Assembly (NCBI GenBank): GCA_022843165.1
Contig: JALHOD010000026.1
Location: 1 to 43,771, forward strand
DNA length: 43,771 bases
Reading direction: 5' to 3'
Origin: Pseudorhodoplanes sp.
GTDB lineage: Bacteria > Pseudomonadota > Alphaproteobacteria > Rhizobiales > Xanthobacteraceae
This document shows positions 26,200 through 35,095 of this stretch, piece by piece. A program made the position numbers and the translations under genes. The notes under the pieces were generated by a model, which did not search any database, was not told the origin of the DNA, and was given only the letters and a program-made list of their open reading frames with translations. The stretch's first letter is position 1. Each line of letters opens with the position of its first letter.

Positions 26200-29100
26200 A
26201 TGCCACCCAAAACTCCAGCGTTCCGCGCGCCTTATGCGGAAGCCGATGAGGCCATCGCCGCGCGCTTGCTCACGCCCCTCTCGGGCGTGTCCGGCTCCGA
26301 AGCGCGCATCGACGCACTGACCTGGCGGCTGGTGGCGGCGATCCGCGAACGCCGCGGCGGGCTCGGCGGGATCGAGGATTTTCTCCATGCCTATTCGCTG
26401 TCCACTAAGGAAGGACTGGCGCTGATGGTGCTGGCGGAGGCGCTGCTGCGGGTGCCCGACGCCGCCACAACCGACCGTCTGATCGAGGACAAGCTGGCGG
26501 CCGGAGACTGGTCGCACCCCGACCTGAAATCCGACGCCCTGCTTGTGTCCGCCTCGGCCTGGACGCTCGGCGTCACCGCGCGGCTGATCCAGCCGGGCGA
26601 GACGCCGGAAAACATCCTCGAAAGTCTGGCGAAGCGTCTGGGGCTTCCGGCGGTGCGCACCGCCGCGCGCCAGGCCATGCGTCTGCTCGGCTCGCATTTC
26701 GTGCTGGGACAGACCATCGAGGAGGCGCTGTCGCGCGCGCAGAACAGTCCGGAATTCCGGTATTCCTTCGACATGCTCGGCGAAGGAGCGCGTACGTCCG
26801 CCGATGCAGAGCGCTATTTCGAATCCTATTTCAACGCGATCGAGGCGATCGGCCAGTCCGCGGAAGCACCCGATCTTCCGCAGCGGCCCGGCATCTCGGT
26901 GAAGCTGTCTGCGCTGCATCCGCGTTATGAGGCGATCTCGCAGGTGCGCGTGATGCGCGAACTGACGCCGCGGGTGCTGGATCTGGCACGCAAGGCGAAG
27001 GCGCACAATCTGAATTTCACCATCGACGCCGAGGAGGCCGACCGGCTCGAATTGTCGCTCGACATCGTCCGCGATGTCGCCGCCGACCCGTCGCTCGCGG
27101 GCTGGGACGGTTTCGGTCTCGCGGTGCAGGCCTATCAGAAGCGTGCACCTGCGGTGATCGACTGGACGATCGCGCTGGCGCAAGCCCTGTCGCGCCGCTT
27201 CATGATCCGTCTGGTGAAGGGCGCTTACTGGGACACGGAGATCAAGCGGGCGCAGGAGCGCGGACTGGCGGATTATCCCGTGTTCACGCGCAAGGCGATG
27301 ACCGATCTCGTCTACATGGACTGTGCGCGCCGGCTGCTGGCGGCGCGGCCGCACATCTTCCCGCAAATCGCGACCCACAATGCGCTCACCGTCGCGAGTG
27401 TGGTCGAAGCCGCCGGCGGCGTGGAGGGACTCGAGTTCCAGCGGCTGCACGGCATGGGGGAGGCGCTCTACGATGCGTTGCGCGCGGATTATCCCGGCAC
27501 TGCCTGCCGGGTCTATGCGCCGGTCGGCGGGCATCGCGATCTGCTCGCCTATCTGGTGCGGCGTCTTCTGGAAAACGGTGCCAACACCTCGTTCGTGTCG
27601 GTGGCCGCCGATCCGGATGTCCCCGTAGCCGATATCCTGAAACGGCCGCATGACTGGATTCCCGCGCACGATCAGGTGCGGCACCCGAAAATTCCGCTGC
27701 CGCGCGATCTCTATGTGCCGTCGCGCCGGAATTCAGCCGGCATCGAGTTCGGAGATCGCGCGAGTCTTGATGGCCTGATGGATGACGTCAGGCGGGCGAA
27801 GCCCGTGTCCCAGGCCGCGCCGCTCGTTGGCGGAAAGGCGGTTGGCGGCAAGCCGCAGCCGGTGCTGTCACCCATCGACGGAGAAAAAATCGGCACTGTC
27901 ATCGATGCCGATGCCACGGTTGTCGATGCCGCAATGCGCGCGGCGGAGAAGGGATTTGCCCATTGGTCGTCCATCCCGGTCGAGCAGCGGGCCGCGATCC
28001 TCATCCGCGCCGCGGATTCGCTCGAAGAGGGCCGCGCATCGTTCATTGCGCTGATGCAGGCGGAAGGCGGCAAGACGCTTGAAGACGCGGTCGCGGAGTT
28101 GCGGGAAGCGGTGGATTTCTGCCGCTATTACGCCGCCGAGGCACGGCGCGCGCTGGTGCCCGAGACGATGCCCGGCCCGACCGGGGAGATCAACGAATTG
28201 CGCTATCGCGGGCGCGGCGTCTTTGTCTGCATCTCGCCCTGGAATTTTCCGCTGGCGATTTTCCTCGGGCAGGTCGCGGCGGCGCTGGTGGCGGGCAATA
28301 CGGTGGTGGCCAAGCCGGCCGAGCAGACGCCGTTGATCGCGTTCGCGGCGGTGCGTCTGCTGCATGAAGCGGGCATTCCGGCGCATGCGCTTCAGCTCGT
28401 GACTGGTGACGGCAAGATTGGCGCCGCGCTGGTGGCCGATGCGCATGTCGCCGGCATCGCCTTCACCGGCTCGACCGCCGTGGCGCAGAGCATCAACCGC
28501 ACGCTCGCGGGCAAGGACGGTCCGATCGTGCCGTTCATCGCCGAGACCGGCGGCATCAACGCCATGATCGCCGACGCCACCGCGCTGCCGGAACAGGTCT
28601 GTGACGACGTGATCACCTCCGCGTTCCGCTCCGCCGGGCAGCGCTGCTCGGCCTTGCGCCTGCTGTGCGTGCAGGAAGATGTCGCCGATCATCTGCTGGC
28701 GGTGGTGGAAGGCGCGGCGGCCGAATTGTCGCTCGGAGATCCGCGCGACGTCGCGACCCATGTCGGTCCGGTCATCGACGAGGACGCAAAACAGCGGCTC
28801 GATGGCTGGATCGCGGACATGGAGAGCAGGAACAGGGTCCGCTTCCGATGGAATCGCGGGCGCGCCCTGCCCGGGCAAGGACTCTACGTTCCTCCGACCG
28901 TGATTGAACTGGAACGGGCTGCGGACCTGAAGGAAGAAGTGTTCGGACCGGTGCTGCATGTCGTGCGCTGGCGCGCGCATGACCTGGAGAATCTACTGGA
29001 CCAGATCGCTGCCAACGGCACCGGCCTCACGCTCGGCATTCATTCACGCATCGATGCGCGCATCGCGCATATCGCCACGCGGCTGCGCAACGGCAATGTC

Positions 29101-29286
29101 TATGCGAACCGCAACATGATCGGCGCCGTTGTCGGCACGCAGCCCTTTGGCGGCTCGCGCTCGTCCGGCACCGGACCGAAAGCGGGTGGTCCGAATTATC
29201 TGCGCCGCTTCGCCACCGAACAGGTCGTGACGGTCAACACCGCGGCGGCCGGCGGAAATGCGAGTCTGCTGGTAGTGGATGGATGA
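26200..29286 (+). CDS. putA: Bifunctional proline dehydrogenase / L-glutamate-gamma-semialdehyde dehydrogenase
   Basis: A 1028-residue enzyme that oxidises proline to glutamate in two steps with substrate channelling. The FAD-binding proline dehydrogenase barrel occupies about 120-470 ([82 protein letters not shown]). The aldehyde dehydrogenase part occupies about 540-1010, with general-base Glu782 (AETGG) and nucleophile Cys816 (QRCS). There is no N-terminal ribbon-helix-helix DNA-binding domain, so this is the short form that depends on a separate regulator, consistent with the divergent putR. The start ATG at 26200 follows GGATCGAG and gives normal length. The product acts at the membrane, passing electrons to quinone. 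Confidence 0.97.
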   Translation: MPPKTPAFRAPYAEADEAIAARLLTPLSGVSGSEARIDALTWRLVAAIRERRGGLGGIEDFLHAYSLSTKEGLALMVLAEALLRVPDAATTDRLIEDKLAAGDWSHPDLKSDALLVSASAWTLGVTARLIQPGETPENILESLAKRLGLPAVRTAARQAMRLLGSHFVLGQTIEEALSRAQNSPEFRYSFDMLGEGARTSADAERYFESYFNAIEAIGQSAEAPDLPQRPGISVKLSALHPRYEAISQVRVMRELTPRVLDLARKAKAHNLNFTIDAEEADRLELSLDIVRDVAADPSLAGWDGFGLAVQAYQKRAPAVIDWTIALAQALSRRFMIRLVKGAYWDTEIKRAQERGLADYPVFTRKAMTDLVYMDCARRLLAARPHIFPQIATHNALTVASVVEAAGGVEGLEFQRLHGMGEALYDALRADYPGTACRVYAPVGGHRDLLAYLVRRLLENGANTSFVSVAADPDVPVADILKRPHDWIPAHDQVRHPKIPLPRDLYVPSRRNSAGIEFGDRASLDGLMDDVRRAKPVSQAAPLVGGKAVGGKPQPVLSPIDGEKIGTVIDADATVVDAAMRAAEKGFAHWSSIPVEQRAAILIRAADSLEEGRASFIALMQAEGGKTLEDAVAELREAVDFCRYYAAEARRALVPETMPGPTGEINELRYRGRGVFVCISPWNFPLAIFLGQVAAALVAGNTVVAKPAEQTPLIAFAAVRLLHEAGIPAHALQLVTGDGKIGAALVADAHVAGIAFTGSTAVAQSINRTLAGKDGPIVPFIAETGGINAMIADATALPEQVCDDVITSAFRSAGQRCSALRLLCVQEDVADHLLAVVEGAAAELSLGDPRDVATHVGPVIDEDAKQRLDGWIADMESRNRVRFRWNRGRALPGQGLYVPPTVIELERAADLKEEVFGPVLHVVRWRAHDLENLLDQIAANGTGLTLGIHSRIDARIAHIATRLRNGNVYANRNMIGAVVGTQPFGGSRSSGTGPKAGGPNYLRRFATEQVVTVNTAAAGGNASLLVVDG

Positions 29287-29291
29287 ACGAG

Positions 29292-29359
29292 GAATGAATG
29301 GGGCGTTGCGGCAGAACAGCGATTCATTACAAAAACATAATGTCGCACGCCATTCATTC
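29292..29359. repeat. Imperfect inverted repeat downstream of putA
   Basis: GAATGAATGG (29292-29301) plus the following GGCGTTGCG pairs with CGCACGCCATTCATTC (29344-29359), allowing a two-base bulge and a one-base insertion. About 33 bases lie between the arms. Beyond it, AAGCCAC-A-GTGGCTT (29389-29403) is a perfect short dyad just before the next gene. The first could end putA transcripts, the second could be an operator for the small secreted protein. No T-run is present. Confidence 0.35.
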
Positions 29360-29423
29360 GCTGCAACCGGTCCCGATATTGAGCGTTGAAGCCACAGTGG
29401 CTTGAACGGTTGGAGGGACGGAC

Positions 29424-29768
29424 ATGAACACCCAGAGGAGTCGCGCGATTGCAGCCGTCACGGCTGCCACGCTCGCACTGACGTCGCTTGCGGCGCCGGC
29501 TGTCGCCGCGCCGAAGTCCGCGAAACAAGCGCAGGTGGCAGACGCCGCCGCGAGCACCGAATTCAGTTCGCGCAAGCGGCATTACCGCTACCGCAACAAC
29601 GCGGCGGGCGCCGCCGCCTTTGCCGCGATCGTCGGCGGCATCGCGACCTACGCCGCCGCGCGCGAATACCGCAAGGCGCGTGAGCGAGAATATCAGTACC
29701 GCTATGGCTACTATGGCGCCCCCTATGGCTATTATGGCCACGGGCCACGCTACTATCGTGGCTGGTAA
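29424..29768 (+). CDS. Small secreted protein with glycine-zipper helix and Tyr/Gly-rich tail
   Basis: A 114-residue exported protein. The signal peptide runs from 1 to about 28 (ending AVAA). The mature part is basic (SSRKRHYRYRNN), has one hydrophobic Ala/Gly segment (AAGAAAFAAIVGGIATYAAA, about 59-78), then a Tyr/Arg/Gly-rich tail (YQYRYGYYGAPYGYYGHGPRYYRGW). Such proteins are frequent in Bradyrhizobium relatives and have no known function; an outer-envelope or surface role is likely. GGAGGG sits 8 bases before the ATG. A strong intrinsic terminator follows, so it is probably a single-gene transcript. Confidence 0.82.
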   Translation: MNTQRSRAIAAVTAATLALTSLAAPAVAAPKSAKQAQVADAAASTEFSSRKRHYRYRNNAAGAAAFAAIVGGIATYAAAREYRKAREREYQYRYGYYGAPYGYYGHGPRYYRGW

Positions 29769-29793
29769 CGGGTTTGACCCGTCCCGGCATCGA

Positions 29794-29822
29794 GCCTGAC
29801 GCCCCTGGCGTCAGGCTTTTTT
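29794..29822 (+). terminator. Intrinsic terminator after the small secreted protein
   Basis: GCCTGACGCC (29794-29803) and GGCGTCAGGC (29807-29816) form a perfect 10-bp stem with a 3-base loop (CCT), followed directly by six T (29817-29822). This is the clearest Rho-independent terminator in the window and ends transcription 25 bases after the 29424-29768 gene. Confidence 0.93.
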
Positions 29823-29877
29823 GCATTTCGCCCCATTCGTTAACGTCCGCTTGGCCATTTGGAGGTAATGTGCGCGA

Positions 29878-30258
29878 ATGAGTGATTCGCTTGATCGCCT
29901 CTACAAATCCGTCATCGACCTCAAAAAGGGCGATCCGGCGAACTCGCGCACGGCGCGGCTGATGCGGGCGGGGCGCTCGAAAATCTCCAAGAAGCTGGCG
30001 GAAGAGGCGGTCGAGGTCGTGATCGACGCCATGCAGGGTGATCGCTCGGCCGTCATTCGCGAGAGCGCGGACCTGCTCTACAACCTCGTGGTGCTGTGGG
30101 CTTCGACCGGTATCCGGCCGCAGGATGTCTGGGCGGAGATGGAGCGCCGGGAGCGGCTGTTCGGGCTGGCGGAAAAGTTGCCAAAGGATTTGCCCGCGCC
30201 GGTGTCCCGTCGCAAAGTGGTGTCGCTTGAACCGCGCCAGGTCCGCAAACGGCGCTGA
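29878..30258 (+). CDS. HisE-like phosphoribosyl-ATP diphosphatase
   Basis: A 126-residue helical protein of the MazG/HisE superfamily. The pattern SKKLAEEAVEVVIDAM (about 39-54) holds the EExxE metal ligands, and ESADLLYNLVVLWASTGIRPQDVWAEMERR (about 62-91) holds the second acidic pair and matches HisE. HisE hydrolyses phosphoribosyl-ATP to phosphoribosyl-AMP in histidine synthesis. The C-terminus (RRKVVSLEPRQVRKRR) is basic and longer than in canonical HisE of about 107 residues. No other his gene is in the window, so this could be the sole HisE or a paralogue with another nucleotide substrate. GGAGGT precedes the ATG by 11 bases. Confidence 0.83.
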   Translation: MSDSLDRLYKSVIDLKKGDPANSRTARLMRAGRSKISKKLAEEAVEVVIDAMQGDRSAVIRESADLLYNLVVLWASTGIRPQDVWAEMERRERLFGLAEKLPKDLPAPVSRRKVVSLEPRQVRKRR

Positions 30259-30315
30259 TCCCCCATCCCGAGGCGCCTGCTGGCGTCCTTTCACCACTTC
30301 TGAAAAGCAGACCGC

Positions 30316-30897
30316 ATGCTACGTCGCATCTACGACTGGTTTATTGCCGCCGCCTACAAGCCGTTCGCCGCCTGGATCATGGGCACGGTGTCGTTCGTGG
30401 AAAGCTCGTTCTTTCCAATTCCACCCGACGTGATGCTGATCCCGATGTCGCTGGCGCGGCCGGAAAAAGCCTATTCCTACGCATTCCTGTGTACCTGGAC
30501 GTCGGTGGCGGGCGGCGTCCTGGGCTATGCCATCGGCGCGGTGCTTTATGACTCCGTCGGGCAGTGGGTGATTTCGCTTTACGGCTATGGCGACAAGGTC
30601 GATGCCTTCCGCCAGGCCTATAGTCAGTACGGCGCCTGGATCATCCTGCTGAAGGGCCTGACCCCGATCCCCTACAAGATCGTGACGATCACGTCGGGCT
30701 TCGCCGGCTACGACCTGCTCATGTTCATCCTGCTGTCATTTATCGCCCGCGGCGGCCGGTTCTATTTGCTGGCCTTTCTGCTCAGCCGCTACGGCCTGCG
30801 CGCCCGCGCCATCATCGAGGAGCGGCTGGGCTTCTGGGTGACGATCGGGGTGGTTTTGATGGTGGTTGGCATCATTGCGGCGGTGTATCTGTTCTGA
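30316..30897 (+). CDS. YqaA/DedA-like (VTT domain) inner-membrane protein
   Basis: A 193-residue membrane protein. SFVESSFFPIPPDVMLIPMSLARP (about 26-49) and LKGLTPIPYKIVTITSGFAGYDLLMF (about 113-138) are the two re-entrant half-helix motifs of the SNARE-associated/VTT domain. Four or five further hydrophobic segments follow. YqaA and DedA proteins act in membrane lipid or proton homeostasis, and some flip polyprenyl-phosphate or phospholipid; the ligand here is unknown. It starts 57 bases after the HisE-like gene on the same strand. Confidence 0.92.
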   Translation: MLRRIYDWFIAAAYKPFAAWIMGTVSFVESSFFPIPPDVMLIPMSLARPEKAYSYAFLCTWTSVAGGVLGYAIGAVLYDSVGQWVISLYGYGDKVDAFRQAYSQYGAWIILLKGLTPIPYKIVTITSGFAGYDLLMFILLSFIARGGRFYLLAFLLSRYGLRARAIIEERLGFWVTIGVVLMVVGIIAAVYLF

Positions 30898-31002
30898 TGA
30901 GATGAGGCTGGAGTCCTCACTTTTGCCATCCCGCACGCTCATTATGACCATGACCGGCGAGAGTGAGGAGCGTCGTCCGGCTGCTGGGTTGATGTGGAAG
31001 AT

Positions 31003-31599
31003 ATGACCGCGCGCGGGAGAATCGTTGCTCCCCGATCCGCCCATCGCGGATCGACGGCCGTATTGTGCGCCGTCTTCGCCCTTGTCCTGTGCGCGTCCAT
31101 GGTTGCCGCGCAGCAAGCGCCGCAACAGGCGCCCGCCAATCCGCCGGCGGTCACGTCCCCGGCGCCATCCGCGCCTGCGCCCGAAGCGCCCAAGAAGGAG
31201 GGCTTCCTGGATGCCATCGAAAAATGGTGGGACAAGTCGGCTGCGGATTTCAAGGCGAGCGTCGATGAGTCGAAGGAAAGCTGGCGCAAGCTGAACGAGC
31301 GCAGCGAAAAGGCGGCCAAGGACGCCGCCGCCGCCGCCAAGGACGCGGCGGACGCGCTCGCAAAATTTTCCAACATGAAAATTGTCGAGGGCAAGGAGCG
31401 TTGCGAGGTCGCGCCCAACGGCTCGCCCGATTGCAACGCGGCGGCAGAGAAAATCTGCAAGGCCAAGGGCTTTGCGGTCGGCAAGAGCGCGGATATCCAG
31501 TCGTCGCGCAAATGCTCGGCGCGCGCCTGGCTGTCCGGCAATCCCTCCGAAAGCGCATGCACCATCGAGACCGTCGTGACCAAAGCGGCCTGTCAGTGA
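31003..31599 (+). CDS. Secreted helical protein of unknown function
   Basis: About 198 residues from the ATG at 31003; an in-frame GTG at 30994 would add three. A basic N-terminus with a hydrophobic signal (LCAVFALVLCASMVAAQQ) precedes a Pro/Ala/Gln-rich linker and KKEGFLDAIEKWWDKSAADFKASVDES. A highly charged alanine-rich helix follows (EKAAKDAAAAAKDAADALAKFSNMK). The C-terminal part carries four to five cysteines (RCEV, PDCNAAAEKICKAKGF, RKCSARAW, ACTIETV, AACQ), suggesting disulfides in the periplasm. I do not recognise a named family. The dehydrogenase gene begins 10 bases after its stop, so they are likely cotranscribed. The 96 bases before it (30898-30993) hold no visible gene. Confidence 0.78.
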   Translation: MTARGRIVAPRSAHRGSTAVLCAVFALVLCASMVAAQQAPQQAPANPPAVTSPAPSAPAPEAPKKEGFLDAIEKWWDKSAADFKASVDESKESWRKLNERSEKAAKDAAAAAKDAADALAKFSNMKIVEGKERCEVAPNGSPDCNAAAEKICKAKGFAVGKSADIQSSRKCSARAWLSGNPSESACTIETVVTKAACQ

Positions 31600-31609
31600 T
31601 TGTTGCGTC

Positions 31610-32977
31610 GTGAACCTGTCCAGCAAATTGCTTGAGCGCGAAGCCGCAGGCCGCCCGATCAGGATCGGACTGATCGGTGCGGGCAAGTTCGGCACCATGT
31701 TCCTGTCGCAGGTGCGTCTCACGCGCGGAATGCACCTGGTGGGTCTTGCCGATCTCGATGTCGAGCGTGCAGGGAATCAGTTGCGCAGCGCAGGCTGGAG
31801 CGAGGAGGCTTTCGCGGCGATGTCTCTTGGCGATGCTTTGAAGGGTCACAGGACGCACGTCACGGCCGACGCCGACTCCGTGATCGCTTTCCCCGAGATC
31901 GACGTGGTCGTGGAGGCAACCGGCGACCCCAAAGTTGGGATTCGTTTCGCGCTCGCCGCCATCGCGCATGGCAAGCATATCGTCATGGTGAATGTGGAGG
32001 CCGATGCATTGGCCGGACCGCTGCTGGCGCACAGGGCGCAGCAGGCGGGCCTGATCTACAGCCTGGCCTGGGGCGATCAGCCGGCGCTCATTTGCGAGCA
32101 TGTCGACTGGGCGCGGGCTTGCGGTTTCAAGGTGATCTCGGCCGGCAAGGGCACGCGCTATCATCCAAGCTATCATCTCTCCAATCCCGACACGGTGTGG
32201 GAGATTCTCGACAAGTATCTGCGGATCGACGACCGCCACTCCATCAATCCGAAGATGTTCAATTCCTTCATCGACGGCACCAAGTCCGGGATCGAGATGA
32301 CGGCGGTCTGTAACGCCACCGGCCTCGTGCCGCAGAGCGAGGGTCTGGGTTTTCCGCCCGCCAGCCGTTTCGAGCTGGCCGATATCTGCAAGCCGAAGAG
32401 CGATGGCGGGATGCTCGAGAAGGCGGGCGTGACCGAGGTGATTTCGTCGGTGGATCGCGAGGAACGCGATGTGCCGCATCATCTGGCGATGGGCACGTTC
32501 GTCGTGTTCGAGGGCGAGACCGAATATGCGCGCCGTTGTTTCCGCGAATATCACCTGATGCCGGACAAGAGCGGACGCTTTGCCGCGCTGTACCGGCCGG
32601 TGCACATGATCGGACTGGAGCTTGGCATTTCGGTTGCCTCTGTCGCCCTGCGCGGTGAGCCGACCGGTACGCCGACGGGCTTCCGCTCCGACGTGGTGGC
32701 GACCGCCAAGCGTGCTCTGAGAAAGGGCGAAATGCTGGACGGCGAGGGCGGCTTCTGTGTCTGGGGTAAGCAGACGCCGGCCGATATCTCGCTCGCGCAG
32801 GGGTTTCTGCCGCTCGGACTCGCGCATCAGGTCAGGCTCATGCGCGACGTGGCGGAAGGCGAGCGGCTGAAATGGACTCATGTGGCGTTCGATCCGGACG
32901 ATTTTGCCGTAAAAATCCGGCGCGAGATGGAAGCCATGTTCGGCCGAAGGAATGTCGGCACCGACGCGGTGTTGTGA
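31610..32977 (+). CDS. COG4091 homoserine dehydrogenase-like NAD(P) oxidoreductase with SAF domain
   Basis: A 455-residue protein. The N-terminal Rossmann domain has GAGKFG (23-28) and continues as a dehydrogenase of the predicted homoserine dehydrogenase group COG4091: DVVVEATGDPKVG, HGKHIVMVNVEADALAGP, VISAGKGTRYHPSYHLSNPDTVWEIL, FNSFIDGTKSGIEMTAVCNATGL. The C-terminal part, with VATAKRALRKGEMLDGEGGFCVWGK and ISLAQGFLPLGLAHQVRL, is a SAF domain. Such proteins occur in sugar-acid and branched-carbon catabolic clusters; the true substrate is unknown and it is not the biosynthetic homoserine dehydrogenase. The start is GTG without a good Shine-Dalgarno, 10 bases after the preceding gene, suggesting translational coupling. 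A solute-binding gene follows by 51 bases. Confidence 0.85.
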   Translation: MNLSSKLLEREAAGRPIRIGLIGAGKFGTMFLSQVRLTRGMHLVGLADLDVERAGNQLRSAGWSEEAFAAMSLGDALKGHRTHVTADADSVIAFPEIDVVVEATGDPKVGIRFALAAIAHGKHIVMVNVEADALAGPLLAHRAQQAGLIYSLAWGDQPALICEHVDWARACGFKVISAGKGTRYHPSYHLSNPDTVWEILDKYLRIDDRHSINPKMFNSFIDGTKSGIEMTAVCNATGLVPQSEGLGFPPASRFELADICKPKSDGGMLEKAGVTEVISSVDREERDVPHHLAMGTFVVFEGETEYARRCFREYHLMPDKSGRFAALYRPVHMIGLELGISVASVALRGEPTGTPTGFRSDVVATAKRALRKGEMLDGEGGFCVWGKQTPADISLAQGFLPLGLAHQVRLMRDVAEGERLKWTHVAFDPDDFAVKIRREMEAMFGRRNVGTDAVL

Positions 32978-33028
32978 TATGAACTGCTTGAAGAAAAAAA
33001 CAAAAGTTTTCATAGGAGGAAAACTCAC

Positions 33029-33997
33029 ATGCGCTTCGCAACGATCGCCTTTGCCGTCATCATGACAGCGTCATTCTCAGCCGCGCCCGTGTCCGCCCAG
33101 GACGCCATCAAGGTCATGGTTTTTCCGGGCCTGCAGAATCTTCCGATCTTTGCGGCCCAGGCGAAAGGCCTGTTCGAGAAGCGCAAGCTCGCCGTCGAAG
33201 TGCTGCCCGCGCCGTCGTCCGATATCCTGCGTGGCGGCCTGATCAAGAACGATCATCAGATCGTGCACGGCGCGGTCGACAATGCGCTGGCCATGGCCGA
33301 AGTGGCGAAGGCCGACATTGCCGTGCTGATGGGCGGCGACAGCGGCTGGAACCATATCTTCACGCAGGGCGACACGCCCTCGATCAAGGATCTGCGCGGC
33401 AAGATCGTGATCGTGGATGCGCCTGCAACCGCTTATGCATTCCAGGTCTATGAAGTGCTGAAGCGCAATGGCCTCAACAAGGGCGACTACGAGATCAAGC
33501 CGGTCGGTTCGACCTTCCGCCGCTTCGACGCTATGAAGACCGACAAGAGCTCCGGCGCCTCGACGCTCAACCCGCCGTTTTCGATCATGGCGCGCCGCGC
33601 CGGCCTGAAGGATACCGGCGAAGTCGTGCAGACCATCGGACCCTACCAGGCCACGGCGGCTTGGGTGATGAAGCCCTGGGCGCAGGCCAATTCGGATGTC
33701 GTGGTGCGTTACATCCAGGCCTATATCGAGGGCCTGCGCTGGTCGCTCGATCCCAGGAATAAGGACGAGGCGATCGATCTTCTGGTGAAGAATCTGAAGC
33801 TCGCGCCCGATGTCGCGGCGGAATCCTACGCCATCGCCGTCGATCCCAAAGGCGGCATGGCCAAGGACGCACAATTCGACATGGACGGCTTCAGGAATGT
33901 CCTGAAGCTGCGCGCCGACTGGACCGGTATGACGCCGGGCGCGCCGGAGAAATATATCGACCTGTCTTATTACAAGAAGGCATTGTCAGGTCTGTAG
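33029..33997 (+). CDS. Orphan NMT1/TauA-like solute-binding protein
   Basis: A 322-residue periplasmic protein. Signal peptide 1-23 (ending VSAQ) is followed by DAIKVMVFPGLQNLPIFAAQAKGLFEKRKLAVEV, the NMT1/TauA-type opening. IVIVDAPATAYAFQVYEVLKRNGLNKGDYEI and YIQAYIEGLRWSLDPRNKDEAIDLLVKNLKL are later family segments. AGGAGG lies 7-8 bases before the ATG, the strongest ribosome site in the window, which implies high expression. No permease or ATPase gene is adjacent, so it either borrows a membrane complex or belongs to one encoded elsewhere. It may bring in the substrate of the COG4091 enzyme (inference from order only). Confidence 0.9.
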   Translation: MRFATIAFAVIMTASFSAAPVSAQDAIKVMVFPGLQNLPIFAAQAKGLFEKRKLAVEVLPAPSSDILRGGLIKNDHQIVHGAVDNALAMAEVAKADIAVLMGGDSGWNHIFTQGDTPSIKDLRGKIVIVDAPATAYAFQVYEVLKRNGLNKGDYEIKPVGSTFRRFDAMKTDKSSGASTLNPPFSIMARRAGLKDTGEVVQTIGPYQATAAWVMKPWAQANSDVVVRYIQAYIEGLRWSLDPRNKDEAIDLLVKNLKLAPDVAAESYAIAVDPKGGMAKDAQFDMDGFRNVLKLRADWTGMTPGAPEKYIDLSYYKKALSGL

Positions 33998-34003
33998 AAC
34001 GGC

Positions 34004-34042
34004 AAGGGCGCGACGATCTCAGGCGAGTTCGATCGCGCCCTT
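34004..34042. terminator. Possible bidirectional terminator hairpin
   Basis: AAGGGCGCGA (34004-34013) pairs perfectly with TCGCGCCCTT (34033-34042), with a 19-base loop. It lies between the converging solute-binding gene (stop 33997) and the DUF6494 gene, and overlaps the last codons of the latter. T-runs after either arm are weak, so termination is only probable. Confidence 0.4.
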
Positions 34043-34225
34043 GATTTCATGCGTCACATCGATGGTGCCGATCTTCAGCGTCATCGTGGCGTTGAGGGTC
34101 TCGGTGCCCTTAAGCTTGCCGCTGGCCACCGCCTCGCGCACCGCCTTCTCGATCTCGCGCTGCGAGGTCACCCCGACATGCTTGAGAAACTTGCGGATGC
34201 TGGTGTTGAAAACGTCCTCGTTCAT
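34019..34225 (-). CDS. DUF6494 family small protein
   Basis: A 68-residue protein: MNEDVFNTSIRKFLKHVGVT opens it, then SQREIEKAVREAVASGKLKG, and the strands LNATMTLKIGTIDVTHEIKGAIELA. This helix-helix-strand layout and sequence match DUF6494, small proteins of unknown role common in Alphaproteobacteria. A longer reading upstream (to 34366) is made of tRNA-Leu read on its coding strand and is not real. The ATG at 34225 has GGGAGA upstream. It lies 62 bases downstream of tRNA-Leu on the same strand and could share its transcript. Confidence 0.88.
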   Translation of the reverse strand: MNEDVFNTSIRKFLKHVGVTSQREIEKAVREAVASGKLKGTETLNATMTLKIGTIDVTHEIKGAIELA

Positions 34226-34287
34226 CGGATGAGTCTCCCGTGTCCTGGCGCGGCGGCCGAACGGTGTGAAGCGGTCATATTCAGGAT

Positions 34288-34372
34288 TGGTGCCCCTGGC
34301 CGGAATCGAACCAGCACTCCTTGCGGAACCTGATTTTGAGTCAGGCGCGTCTACCAATTCCGCCACAGGGGC
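34288..34372 (-). tRNA. tRNA-Leu (anticodon CAA)
   Basis: On the minus strand the acceptor stem begins GCCCCTG (34372-34366) and pairs with CAGGGGC near the 3' end; CCA is encoded (34290-34288). The anticodon stem CCTGA/TCAGG holds the loop CTCAAAA, so the anticodon is CAA. A long variable arm (about TTCCGCAAGGAG) marks it as a class II tRNA, and the TTCGATTCC T loop is normal. Length 85. Confidence 0.96.
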
Positions 34373-34540
34373 TTTGGCCGCGGATCATAGCGGCGGCGGG
34401 TCATGGGTCAATCTTGGGTGTCAATCTTTGGCCATGCCCGGCGCTGACATAAGGGTGTTTGGCGCTCCACTCAAGAGTCTTTGAATCGACAGGGAGGCGC
34501 GCCGGCGCTAAGCGGAACGCCGCACAAGGACCTGAGAACG

Positions 34541-35089
34541 ATGGCGATTGAAATCCTGCAAAAGGCGTCCAAAGACCCGGTTTCGTTTGCCGCCCTCGCC
34601 ATTGCCGGGCTTGGCGCGGCGACCATTCTGGGCGCCTGGTATTTCCAGTACGGGATGGGCCTGCAGCCATGCCCGCTCTGCCTGGAGCAGCGCTACGCCT
34701 ATTATTTCTCGATCCCGCTGGCGGTGCTGGCCCTGATCGGAGTCTCGGTGGGGGCCTCCCGCAAGGTGATGGTCGCGGCCTTTGTCGTCATCGCGGCCGG
34801 CATGCTCTGGAATGCCGGGCTCGGCGCCTACCACGCCGGGGTGGAGTGGAAATTCTGGCCCGGCCCGCAGGATTGCGGCGGCGCGCTCGGCGACCTCGGC
34901 ACCGCCGGCGGCCTGCTGAAGAAGCTGGAATCGATCCGGGTCATCCGTTGCGACGAAATCGCATGGAGCTTTCTCGGTATTTCGCTGGCGGGCTACAACG
35001 TGCTGATCTCGCTCGCGCTTGCCGCCATTGCCGGGTGGGGCGCGATGGCGGCTTACAGAACGCTGCCGCCATCGGAGAAGCTGGCCTGA
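34541..35089 (+). CDS. dsbB: DsbB-family disulfide bond formation protein
   Basis: A 182-residue inner-membrane protein with four membrane helices. The first redox pair is Cys44-Pro-Leu-Cys47 in LQPCPLCLEQR, and the second periplasmic pair is Cys112 and Cys137 in the loop after helix III. DsbB re-oxidises the periplasmic thiol oxidase DsbA and passes the electrons to quinone. The ATG at 34541 follows GGACCTGAG; an earlier in-frame start (34481) would add 20 unrelated residues. It converges on nrdB with a 6-base gap. Confidence 0.94.
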   Translation: MAIEILQKASKDPVSFAALAIAGLGAATILGAWYFQYGMGLQPCPLCLEQRYAYYFSIPLAVLALIGVSVGASRKVMVAAFVVIAAGMLWNAGLGAYHAGVEWKFWPGPQDCGGALGDLGTAGGLLKKLESIRVIRCDEIAWSFLGISLAGYNVLISLALAAIAGWGAMAAYRTLPPSEKLA

Positions 35090-35095
35090 GCGTGC

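Noticed and set aside
26095-27684. Minus-strand frame of about 529 codons opposite putA
   Set aside because: Antisense shadow of putA; it also runs through the putR-putA control region.
34226-34366. N-terminal extension of the DUF6494 gene
   Set aside because: Most of the extension is tRNA-Leu(CAA) translated on its own strand, a common false protein segment. The ATG at 34225 has a ribosome site and matches the family start.
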